Below are positions 52,232 through 61,119 of a stretch of 64,000 nucleotides of DNA, in pieces. The notes under the pieces are model-generated. The model was given only the letters and a program-made list of their open reading frames with translations, was not told the DNA's origin and ran no database searches. The stretch lies in assembly GCA_018821715.1 (NCBI GenBank), contig JAHJLN010000160.1:19923-83922 (forward strand). Direction: 5' to 3'. Position numbers and translations under genes: made by a program. This DNA is from Pseudomonadota bacterium. Its GTDB lineage: Bacteria; Desulfobacterota; Desulfobacteria; Desulfobacterales; Desulfobacteraceae. Positions within the stretch are counted from its first letter, which is position 1. Every line of letters begins with the position of its first letter.

Positions 52232-52279
52232 TAAAAAAAATAAACCCGGCCTGAAAAGTGGTTCTTTTCAGGCCGGGTT
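52232..52279 (-). terminator. Rho-independent terminator of the metF-hdr operon
   Basis: Minus strand AACCCGGCCTGAAAAG-AACCA-CTTTTCAGGCCGGGTT-TATTTTTTTT; 16-bp stem. Confidence 0.92.
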
Positions 52280-52296
52280 CTTGATGCTTGATGCTG

Positions 52297-53229
52297 TTAA
52301 ACAACCGGTCTTGGCAATACTCCGGCTCTTTTGGCAATTTCAGGGACCATGTGCTCCCATTCAATGGCCATCATGTGGACACCGGCCACACCTTCCATCT
52401 CCTTGAACTCTGCAACCTGTTCCAGGGCAAATTTGATGCCCTCTTCCGACTGGTCTTTTTTATCCACGCCTTTAAGGCGTTTGATCAGAGAATCGGGAAT
52501 ATCCATGCCCGGGACGAATTTTGACATGAAGTTTGCCATGCCGGCATTTTTCATGGGGGTAACCCCTGCCAGGATATAGCATTTTTCGTGGAGCCCCATG
52601 TCAACGACTTTTTTCATGAAGTCCCTGAATTTTTCCATGTTGAAAATGCATTGGGTCTGGATAAAATCAGCACCGGCTTCTATTTTGTTGGCAAGGCGAT
52701 AAACCCTGTATTCATAGGGGTCTGCAAATGGATTGGCTGCGGCGCCGATAAACATTTTAGGCGGCACATCAATATCTTCGTCATTGAGGAACTTTCCTTC
52801 ATCCCTCATTTTTTTGACCATGGCAATCAGCTGCATGGAATCAATATCATGAACATTTTTTGCATCCGGGTGATTCCCAAATGTCTGATGATCCCCTGAA
52901 AGACAGAGCATGTTTCGAATCCCCAGGGCATAGGCGCCCAGGATATCACTCATCATAGCCAGGCGGTTTCGATCCCTGCAGACCATCTGGAAATTGGGTT
53001 CAAGCCCTTCTTCGATCATCAGTACAGACCCTGCCATGGAAGACATTCTGACCACGGCTGTCTGGTTATCCGTCATATTTACGGCATCTACATTGCCTTT
53101 AAGGTGTTTTAATTTATCTTTCAAATGCGCTACATTGGCACCTTTTGGTGGCCCGCATTCTCCTGTAAATGCGAAGTGTCCGGCTTTTAGAACCTTTTCA
53201 AGGTTACTGCCTGATTTAAGCTCACTCAT
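52297..53229 (-). CDS. metF: Methylenetetrahydrofolate reductase
   Basis: 310 aa; FTGECGPPKGANV, VNMTDNQTAVVRMSSMA, LCLSGDHQTFGNHPDAKNVHDIDSMQL, GADFIQTQCIFNMEKF. Confidence 0.92.
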   Translation of the reverse strand: MSELKSGSNLEKVLKAGHFAFTGECGPPKGANVAHLKDKLKHLKGNVDAVNMTDNQTAVVRMSSMAGSVLMIEEGLEPNFQMVCRDRNRLAMMSDILGAYALGIRNMLCLSGDHQTFGNHPDAKNVHDIDSMQLIAMVKKMRDEGKFLNDEDIDVPPKMFIGAAANPFADPYEYRVYRLANKIEAGADFIQTQCIFNMEKFRDFMKKVVDMGLHEKCYILAGVTPMKNAGMANFMSKFVPGMDIPDSLIKRLKGVDKKDQSEEGIKFALEQVAEFKEMEGVAGVHMMAIEWEHMVPEIAKRAGVLPRPVV

Positions 53230-53251
53230 TGTGGGTTCTCTCCTTTGTCTG

Positions 53252-53929
53252 TTATATATTTCCCTGAACCAATTCTTCCCTGATACTTCTTCTCGGTCCG
53301 CCGTCTCTGGCTGTTCTCCAGTTTTTAATCCCTTTTACACCAATAAGGTCTTCAAGCCTGCCGGCATCCATTTTCTTTCTCACAATAGAATCCCAGATGC
53401 ATTCTGTTTCTTTATTCACTTCACAGATACCGCCGGATGATCCGCCGCAGGGGCCGTTCATCAAGCTTTTTGCACACCTGGCAATGGGGCACAGCCCGCC
53501 GAAATTATGGATACCACAGGTACCGCAGCCTGCGCACCGTTCTTCCCATATGCCGTGCTGAGTGGCTCCACCAAAAAAGGTGGTATTAACCCCAGGATAA
53601 AATGTCTGGTCTTTATACATTTCAGATAGAAACTGGGGGCCGACACCGCAGGCCAGAGAAATCACTGCATCATAGTCACCCACTTTTTCACTGATTCCGG
53701 CCACATATTCTATGTCACACTGTCTTTCTAACACATCAATATCAATCTCAATGTCGTTTCCCTGTTTTTTCCTGGCAATTTTCATTGAGGATGCCAGTAT
53801 TTCAACTTCTTTTAACCCGCCGACATTGCAGACAGTAACGCACCCTTTGCATCCTGCGATGAGAATCTTTTTATTGTCTTCCACCATCGCTAAAATCTCC
53901 TGTAGAGACTTTCGATCTGCTACTATCAT
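53252..53929 (-). CDS. metV: MetV-like protein (methylenetetrahydrofolate reductase C-terminal domain, zinc/Fe-S binding)
   Basis: 225 aa; GCKGCVTVCNVGG, GGLCPIARCAKSLMNGPCGGSSGGICEVNKETECIWDSIV; adjacent to metF. Confidence 0.88.
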   Translation of the reverse strand: MIVADRKSLQEILAMVEDNKKILIAGCKGCVTVCNVGGLKEVEILASSMKIARKKQGNDIEIDIDVLERQCDIEYVAGISEKVGDYDAVISLACGVGPQFLSEMYKDQTFYPGVNTTFFGGATQHGIWEERCAGCGTCGIHNFGGLCPIARCAKSLMNGPCGGSSGGICEVNKETECIWDSIVRKKMDAGRLEDLIGVKGIKNWRTARDGGPRRSIREELVQGNI

Positions 53930-54008
53930 TGTTCACCTCTATCTTTTTTTCAAACCCTGCCGAAAGCGTTCCGCTGTCCGGCAGGGTTTAATTAATTATT
54001 AACTCCAC

Positions 54009-54434
54009 CTATGCCGCAGTATTGCTTTTCACAGGTGTTGGTCCTAGGCCTCTTATCTGTTCCACCATTTCATTGGCAATCTCGGCAAACCGTGCACCCT
54101 GGGCTGAAGAAAGATTGTACATCTCCACCCGTTCAGGTTCAATCCCCAGTTCCGTCAGGGTTCTTTTCACGTATTCAACCTTTCTTCTGGCTTTAAGATT
54201 ACCTTCCAAATAGTGGCATTCGCCTTCAAGACATCCTGCCACATATACTCCGTCCGCACCATCCTCAATGGCATTTAAAAGATGGAGGATATCCACCCTG
54301 CCTGTGCACGGCACCTGAATAATTTTGACATCTGCAGGATAGGAGAGTCGCATGGAACCTGCCAGGTCCCCGGCTGCATACGCTCAGTACTGACAGCAAA
54401 AAGCGATTATCCTGGGTTCAAATTCTTGGGTCAT
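54009..54434 (-). CDS. mvhD: MvhD-type electron-transfer [2Fe-2S] subunit, probable selenoprotein (Sec at codon 17, TGA 54384-54386)
   Basis: From ATG 54434 (SD GGAGG): MTQEFEPRIIAFCCQY-U-AYAAGDLAGSMRLSYPADVKIIQVPCTGRVD... matches MvhD (FCCNWCSYAGADLAG) with U at the conserved Cys. The ORF track begins only at the internal ATG 54353. Confidence 0.88.
54354..54371 (-). promoter_or_regulatory. Putative bacterial SECIS hairpin of mvhD
   Basis: Minus strand GGGGACC-UGGCA-GGUUCC; loop begins 19 nt after the UGA and has G near its 5' end. Confidence 0.65.
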
Positions 54435-54479
54435 TATTCGCCTCCATTAATCCTGATGATTAAAAGTTTACACATAATC

Positions 54480-57400
54480 TTACGCCTTTTCAAAAAGTGC
54501 ATCGGTTTTTGCCAGAATCTGCGGATCTGTAAAATGATTCAGTTTAATGGCCTTGCCCGGACACTCTGCCACACAGGCCCCGCAACCATGGCATTCCACG
54601 GCAGCAATCTGTGCATACCCATCCGCATGAATCGTGGGTATCCCATAGGGGCAGGTTCTCACGCAGGTCAGGCAGACCGCACATTTTTCACGGGTGACCT
54701 CTGCCACAACACCCCCCACCATCAATGAATCTCTTGAAAGAATTGTCATGGCGCGGGCAACAGCGGCACGGGCCTGGGCAATGCTTTCTTCAAGGGGTTT
54801 GGGATAATGGGCAAGACCTGCCACAAACAGGCCGTCAGATGCAAAATCAACCGGCCGCAGTTTTGCGTGGGCCTCTACAAGGAAGCCTTCAGCATTTGTC
54901 GGCACTTTGAACTTTTCAAACAGGTTCTTGTTCTCACCGGGAACCACACCGGATGCAAGAACTACCAGATCCGGGTTGATCTTTACCGGCATCTGGAGAA
55001 CATGATCAATGACCGTAAATTCCAGGTCACCGTTGCTATCTTTTCTGAGTTTCGGCATCTTTTCAAGGTCGTACCGGATAAACAGCACACCCCGTTCTCT
55101 TGCCTCTTTATAGAGATCTTCTCTGAACCCATAGGAGCGAATATCCCTGTAGACCACATAAACCCGTTTCCTTGGATCTTTCTTCTTAAGGGCTAACGCA
55201 CTCTTGAGACTGTGGGTACAGCAGACTTTGCTGCAATAGGGATTTTCATCGTTCCTTGATCCGACACATTGGACAAATACAACGGCCCTGGCCTTATCAA
55301 TCCTTGGATCATCTTCCCGCAACGCTGCATCCATATCCAGATGGGTCAGCACATTGGGGTCTTCACCATAGAGGTATTCATGGGGCTTGTACTCCATGCC
55401 GCCGGTTGCAAGAATGGCAGCGCCATGTTCAATGGAAACCTGGCTGCTGTCACTGTTTTTAGCAATCTGGGTCACAAAATTTCCCATGGATCCAGTTGTT
55501 GCCTTAATCTGGGAATCCAGATACAGCTGAATAGACTCATGGGCTTTGGTTTTTTCAATCAGGTCTGTCAGATACGCCTGAATCGGTTCTCCTTTCCAGG
55601 TGGCATTCAATTGCATTGCAATTCCCCCCAGAGTGCCTGTTTTTTCAACCAGATGAACGTTAATGCCCTGTCTGGCTGCGCCAAGAGCTGCTTCCATACC
55701 GGCCACACCACCGCCCACCACAAGGACAGACTTCTGGATATCCAGGCTGACCTGATGCAAGGGCTCTATTAACGCTGCCTTGGCGACAGCCATGCGAACC
55801 AGATCTTTGGCTTTCTGGGTTGCCTTTTCCGGCTCCTTCATATGGACCCAGGTATTCTGATCCCGGATATTTGCCATTTCAAAGAGATACTTGTTCAGGC
55901 CCGCATCCCGGATGGTTTCCTGGAACAACGGCTCATGGGTTCTCGGAGAACAGGCTGCCACAATCACTCTGTTGAGCTTGTGTTCCTGTATCAGCTCTTT
56001 CATGTTATCCTGGGAATCCTGTGAACAGGTAAACAGTTTATCCTCCACATGGACCACATAGGGTAAAGTGCTGGCATAATCCCTGACTGCCGGTACATCG
56101 GCAACACCGCCGATGTTGATACCGCAGTTACAGACCCAGACACCGATCCTTGGCTGCTGCCCTGAAAAATCACTTTCCGGCGGCAGTTCCCTGGTCCGTG
56201 TCATGCTCCATCTGTCATCTTTCATTGCCATGGTGGCGGTTGCTGCCGCAGCCGAGGCTTCCATGACCGATGAGGGGATATCCTTGGGTTCCTGGAAGGC
56301 ACCACAGACATAGACCCCTTTTTTATTGGTGGACACGGGCGACAGGTTATCCGTATGGGCAAACCCGTGGCTGTTGAGTTCTATGCCCATCTTGTCCGCA
56401 AGCGCCTGAGCGTCTTTGTTGGGCGCCAGACCAACGGAAAGGACAACCATATCAAAAATCTCTTCAACCATGCTCCCGGCTTCCGTGGAGTAAACAATTC
56501 TATATTTATCGCCAGGTTCAGGGAAAACAGAGTGGATTCTGGATCTGACGAACCGAACCCCGCCATCCTGAGCCCTGATATTGTATTTATCAAAATCTTT
56601 GCCATGGGTTCTCATGTCCATGAAAAAGATGGCTGCATCCAGGCCTTTGGCACTGTGTTCCTTTGCAATCACGGCCTGTTTGTTGGCATACATGCAGCAG
56701 ACACCGGAACAATAGGAATGATCCCCTTTGTTGATATCCCGTGAACCCACACATTGGAGCCAGGCGATCTTTTTGGGTTCCACATGATCCGACGGTCTGA
56801 CAAGGTGTCCGGCATAGGGACCGGATGCAGACAGGATTCTTTCAAATTCTACGCTGGTCATGATGTTGGGGCTGTGACCATAGCAGTAGGTGATCATCTG
56901 GGTGGGTTCAAACGGGGTGAACCCCGGTGCCATGATAACCGCACCCACATGAATGGTATGCTCTTTTGCCGTCATGGAATGATCAACCGCATTGGCAAGA
57001 CAGGCATCCACGCACTGCATGCATTCAGAACAATATCCGCAGTTCAGACATCTGGCCGCTTCTTTTTGACCTTCTTCCCTGCCATATCCCAGTTCCACTT
57101 CGTCAAAATTGCCTGCCCGTTTCTCAATGGCCAGCTCCGGCATCTTATACCGGTTCACTTTTGCCATGTCTGCTTCAACCGGACGGAATTCAGGGTTTTC
57201 AACAACAGGAATTGCTCTTCCCTCTTCCATATCCTTTCCTGTAAGATACCGGAAAATGGATTCAGCAGCTTCCATACCGGCTGCGATGGCAGCAATGGCA
57301 ACGCTGGGTCCTGTCTGAACATCACCGCCTGCAAATACGCCTTCCCTGTCTGTACAAAGGGTGACGGGATTGACTTCCGTGGTATCCCATTTGCTGATTT

Positions 57401-58910
57401 TCAGATCAGCAAGGTTTTCTATAGCAGAAAGATCCGGCCGTTGACCAATGGCAGGAATAAGCTGATCAATCTCAATGTCATACTCGCTGCCGGGAACAGG
57501 CACCGGGCGTCTTCGCCCTGATTTATCCGGTTCTCCCAGCTCCATCTTGATCACGCGAACGGCCTTGACCCTGCCGTTTTCTTCGATGAGTTTCTGTGGA
57601 GCGGCAAGATAGACAATCTTTGTTCCTTCATCTTCAGCAGCACAGATTTCCTCTTCCCAGGCCGGCATTTCCTTGCGGGTCCTGCGGTAAAGGATGGTAA
57701 CCTCCTGGGCGCCCAGTCGAACAGCAGCCCTTGCCACGTCAATGGCGACATTTCCGCCGCCGATAATCCCGACTTTGTTTCCAACCTGGGTTTTCCCCGT
57801 CAGATTGAGTTCTCTCAAGAAATCAACGCCCTGGCGGACCCCTTCAAGATCTTCTCCCGGGATGCCAAGTGCAATCCCTTTGTGGGCACCCAGTCCCAGG
57901 AAAACCGCATCAAACCCGTCAGCCAAGAGGCTGTCCACGGTGATATCTTTTCCAAGAGCTGTGTTCAGCTTTATTTCAACCCCAAGGTTGGTAACCACCT
58001 CGATGTCCTTATCAAGGACTTCCGGCGGCAGACGATGATCCGGAATACCGACCCTGAGCATCCCGCCTGCTTTAGGCAGCGCTTCAAATATGGTGGCATC
58101 CACCCCTTTTCTGGCCAGATGATACCCAGCCGAGAGACCTGCCGGTCCGGAACCGATGATGGCAACTTTTTTACCGATCTTTTCAGCACATTCAATTTCA
58201 ACCTCTCTGGGGTCAAAACTGTCTGCAGCAAGGCGTTTCAAATCCCTTATGGCCACCGGCTGATCCACCTGGCAGCGCCTGCAGGCATCCTCGCACTCAT
58301 GGGGGCAGACCCTGCCCAGAACTCCGGGCAACGGGAGCTGTTCCATGATAATTTCCAGGGACTCCTTATATTTGCCTTCCTTTACCATTTGAACATAGCC
58401 TTGCACATTCAGTCCTGCAGGGCAGGTCAGACGGCAGGGGGCCTTGTCCTTTTTCTCTATGGCAAAACCCGACGGCATTGCCTGGGGGTAAAGCTTAAAT
58501 GCAGCCTTTCTGTCACCCAGCTCTTCGTCAAACTGGTTGGGAAGCTCTACGGGACAGATTTTGGAACATTCTCCGCAGGCAGTACATTTTTCAAGATCAA
58601 TAAATCGGGGTTCCTGTCTTAATTTTACTGTAAAATCACCCTCTTCACCGGTGACTTCTTCAATCTGCGTCATGGTCATGAGCTCAATATTGAGATGACG
58701 ACCTGCTTCAACCAGTTTCGGGGAAATGATACACATTGAGCAGTCATTGGTGGGAAAGGTCTTGTCTAATTGCGCCATTGTTCCGCCAATGGCTGTATCT
58801 TTATCTACGAGGTATACCAGATACCCTGAATCCGCCAGATCCAGCGAAGCCTGAATACCTGCGATGCCGGCACCGACGACCATTACCGACCCTCTACCTT
58901 TTTCGGCCAT
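54480..58910 (-). CDS. hdrA: Giant HdrA-like flavoprotein: HdrA N-part with inserted GltD/NfnB-like oxidoreductase, HdrA continuation, second HdrA module
   Basis: 1476 aa; VVGAGIAGIQASLDLADSGYLVYLVDK..., CTACGECSKICPV, inserted CRLTCPAGLNVQGYVQMVKEG...AIIGSGPAGLSAGYHLARKG...GGGNVAIDVARAAVRLGA, then WLQCVGSRD, second VLVVGGGVAGMEAALGAARQG, C-terminal ferredoxin CAVCLTCVRTCPYG / CHGCGACVAECPGKAI. Confidence 0.92.
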   Translation of the reverse strand: MAEKGRGSVMVVGAGIAGIQASLDLADSGYLVYLVDKDTAIGGTMAQLDKTFPTNDCSMCIISPKLVEAGRHLNIELMTMTQIEEVTGEEGDFTVKLRQEPRFIDLEKCTACGECSKICPVELPNQFDEELGDRKAAFKLYPQAMPSGFAIEKKDKAPCRLTCPAGLNVQGYVQMVKEGKYKESLEIIMEQLPLPGVLGRVCPHECEDACRRCQVDQPVAIRDLKRLAADSFDPREVEIECAEKIGKKVAIIGSGPAGLSAGYHLARKGVDATIFEALPKAGGMLRVGIPDHRLPPEVLDKDIEVVTNLGVEIKLNTALGKDITVDSLLADGFDAVFLGLGAHKGIALGIPGEDLEGVRQGVDFLRELNLTGKTQVGNKVGIIGGGNVAIDVARAAVRLGAQEVTILYRRTRKEMPAWEEEICAAEDEGTKIVYLAAPQKLIEENGRVKAVRVIKMELGEPDKSGRRRPVPVPGSEYDIEIDQLIPAIGQRPDLSAIENLADLKISKWDTTEVNPVTLCTDREGVFAGGDVQTGPSVAIAAIAAGMEAAESIFRYLTGKDMEEGRAIPVVENPEFRPVEADMAKVNRYKMPELAIEKRAGNFDEVELGYGREEGQKEAARCLNCGYCSECMQCVDACLANAVDHSMTAKEHTIHVGAVIMAPGFTPFEPTQMITYCYGHSPNIMTSVEFERILSASGPYAGHLVRPSDHVEPKKIAWLQCVGSRDINKGDHSYCSGVCCMYANKQAVIAKEHSAKGLDAAIFFMDMRTHGKDFDKYNIRAQDGGVRFVRSRIHSVFPEPGDKYRIVYSTEAGSMVEEIFDMVVLSVGLAPNKDAQALADKMGIELNSHGFAHTDNLSPVSTNKKGVYVCGAFQEPKDIPSSVMEASAAAATATMAMKDDRWSMTRTRELPPESDFSGQQPRIGVWVCNCGINIGGVADVPAVRDYASTLPYVVHVEDKLFTCSQDSQDNMKELIQEHKLNRVIVAACSPRTHEPLFQETIRDAGLNKYLFEMANIRDQNTWVHMKEPEKATQKAKDLVRMAVAKAALIEPLHQVSLDIQKSVLVVGGGVAGMEAALGAARQGINVHLVEKTGTLGGIAMQLNATWKGEPIQAYLTDLIEKTKAHESIQLYLDSQIKATTGSMGNFVTQIAKNSDSSQVSIEHGAAILATGGMEYKPHEYLYGEDPNVLTHLDMDAALREDDPRIDKARAVVFVQCVGSRNDENPYCSKVCCTHSLKSALALKKKDPRKRVYVVYRDIRSYGFREDLYKEARERGVLFIRYDLEKMPKLRKDSNGDLEFTVIDHVLQMPVKINPDLVVLASGVVPGENKNLFEKFKVPTNAEGFLVEAHAKLRPVDFASDGLFVAGLAHYPKPLEESIAQARAAVARAMTILSRDSLMVGGVVAEVTREKCAVCLTCVRTCPYGIPTIHADGYAQIAAVECHGCGACVAECPGKAIKLNHFTDPQILAKTDALFEKA

Positions 58911-58925
58911 TTGGATCCCTCCTTT

Positions 58926-60212
58926 TTATAGTCCCACTTCAGCCAGATCCGGCCCAAGATAGGTTCGTTCAGTTTCAGAAAGCATGCCCATGGCAAGACA
59001 GATAATCGTCCATAAATGGACAACATGCCAGCCGCCGCCAAAATGTTCGCCAATATCTTCAACCTGGCCGTGACAATTATGACAGGGTGCAATCACGTAG
59101 GTTGCACCGGTTGCCTTGAGCTGGTTGAATTTCGTCTGGCCATACGCTCTTCTTGCGTCGGGAAATCCGGCCTGCAAAGCACCGCCGCCGCCGCCACAGC
59201 AATAATTATTGCCCCTGTTGGGTACGGTATCAATAAAATTTTCTTCACCCACAACGGTTTTGATGACAAAGCGCAAGTCATCTACAATTTTATTGGACCC
59301 GCTTTTTCTTCCGATATTGCAGGGATCCTGCACTGTAAATTTGGCTTTGATATCTTTGTTCCAGTCAGAGTTGACCTTTAATTTACCCTCTTTTATCCAC
59401 TGGGCATACAACTCAATAATGGTGGTCAATTGAAACTTGTGAGGGATCTTAAATCTGCGCAATCCTTCCAGGATCGCAAAGTATGAGTGCCCTCACTCGG
59501 TATTGACGACAATAGGGCTTTTTAAATTATTGTCCACATGGTGGACAAACTCCTCTACAATATATTTCCATCCCTCAAGATCGGCCATGAACATGCAGTA
59601 ATTTTCACCGGCCCACATCACGGACGGATAGGTCCAGTCTGCACCGACGGTATGAAGAATTTTCCACAAAGGTCCCATTTCCTCGGGTTCTGTTACAGGT
59701 TCCCTGGAGTTCTGGTTCAGTACCATTGTGGCACCTACCCGATCTACTGAAACCTCTAAATCCTCAAACCCCGGCTGGTCTTCCCGGATTTCCTCGGCCA
59801 CATCCAGGACAGTGAATTCAAAATCATCCTTCTTAGCCCCCATTGCACTGCCGGTTCGAATATGCTGGTCACAGGAACCAAGGATTCCTTTCGGTCTTTT
59901 TTCCCTGGGAACACTTGCCCGCAGATTAAACACCAGTGCCGGGATATTAATTTTCATGGGACAGGCGGATACACAACGTGCGCACATACTGCACACCCAC
60001 TTCCAGTCTGACTTGCGTATTTCATCATCCATCCCTAAATTCAACATTCGTATGAGCTTTCTCGGATCCATGTCCATCAGCTCCGAAGCCGCACACCCTC
60101 CTGTGCAGGTCCCACATGTCAGACAAAGATCAAAGTTTGCATCAGGTACCTTTCCAAGAACCTCATCTTTAAATTCAATGTCAAGGGTATCAATCTTAAT
60201 TGCCTCTGCCAT
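58926..60212 (-). CDS. hdrCB: HdrC-HdrB fusion (HdrD-like), probable selenoprotein (Sec at residue 240, TGA 59493-59495)
   Basis: The two tracked ORFs 59493..60212 and 58926..59462 are in the same frame, joined by one TGA: ...NLKSPIVVNTE-U-GHSYFAILEGLRRFKIPHKFQ.... N-terminal 2x[4Fe-4S] (CLTCGTCTGGC, CSMCARCVSACP), C-terminal CCG domain (DPCNIGRKSG, NNYCCGGGGGALQ, APCHNC). Confidence 0.88.
59459..59477 (-). promoter_or_regulatory. Putative bacterial SECIS hairpin of hdrCB
   Basis: Minus strand GCGAUCC-UGGAA-GGAUUGC; 7-bp stem, loop 22 nt after the UGA; same UGGNA loop and CC/GG closing pairs as the mvhD hairpin. Confidence 0.68.
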
Positions 60213-60226
60213 TTCAAAGCTCTCCC

Positions 60227-61105
60227 TTATCTTAATTTGGCTGCGTTCAGATACTGCACCAGGTTATCAACACCTCCAATGGTAATGATATGAACCCCCT
60301 GGCAAATATCTTTCAGACTGTTAACAGTATCGGCAAAAAGCTCCATACTCGCTTTCTGCTTATTAGGTGCTTTCAAAAGCTTCTGGATAACCCACTCAGG
60401 TACAAGCCCGGATTTAAAATGACGGTTCAGAAATTTGCCCATCCCTGCGGTTCTCAAAATCATAACCTCAGCAATGACAGGGACTTTAAACGGCGCAACC
60501 TGCTTCATGAACTTTGCAAACTGATCAATATCAAAAATAGGCGTTGTTAGAAAATATCCTGCACCCACATTCATCATATCTTCCATTTCTTCCATGCCGC
60601 GCTTTGGCATGTTTTTTCCCCAGGGTGTTTCAATTCCGGAACCCAGTACGAACTCAATCTTGCTGTCAAGCTCTTTTCCTTCAATTGAAACCCCTTGTTT
60701 CAAATGATCCATAACCGATGCCAGTTTCCCTGAATCAACATGGAAGAACATTGATTCTTGAAGGGTATCTCCTGCAATCCTGTAATCTTCGGTAAATACC
60801 AGAAGATTTTCCACACCGGTCTCATGGGCAAGCGTCAGGTCCTTTTGCAGTTGGAAACGGTTTTTATCTCTTGTAGTGGTTTGATAAATGGCATTCAAAT
60901 TATTCTCGTTTAAAAGACCACATGTTTTGATGGTGTCACTTACCACTCCTTCAAGTTCTATTTCCGAAACAGATACACCGTCCACACGGCCTTTTACCCT
61001 GCCAAGGCTTTCAACAAGTCCCTCGGGTTCTTCATCTCCGAGAGGAACCTGCACTTCGGACGTTACAACAAATCTCTTTTTTTCCAAAGATTCTTTTAAT
61101 TTCAT
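60227..61105 (-). CDS. Second methylenetetrahydrofolate reductase-like protein (MetF2)
   Basis: 292 aa; FVVTSEVQVPLGDEEP, YQTTTRDKNRFQLQKDLTLAHETGVENLLVFTED, GAGYFLTTPIFDIDQFAKFM; MetF-type TIM barrel. Confidence 0.82.
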   Translation of the reverse strand: MKLKESLEKKRFVVTSEVQVPLGDEEPEGLVESLGRVKGRVDGVSVSEIELEGVVSDTIKTCGLLNENNLNAIYQTTTRDKNRFQLQKDLTLAHETGVENLLVFTEDYRIAGDTLQESMFFHVDSGKLASVMDHLKQGVSIEGKELDSKIEFVLGSGIETPWGKNMPKRGMEEMEDMMNVGAGYFLTTPIFDIDQFAKFMKQVAPFKVPVIAEVMILRTAGMGKFLNRHFKSGLVPEWVIQKLLKAPNKQKASMELFADTVNSLKDICQGVHIITIGGVDNLVQYLNAAKLR

Positions 61106-61119
61106 GATCTGCCTCCCTC

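Noticed and set aside
56754-57521. 255-aa plus-strand ORF (and 57882..58622, 246 aa)
   Set aside because: Antisense to the HdrA fusion gene, which has clear domain support; no ribosome-binding site or motif.
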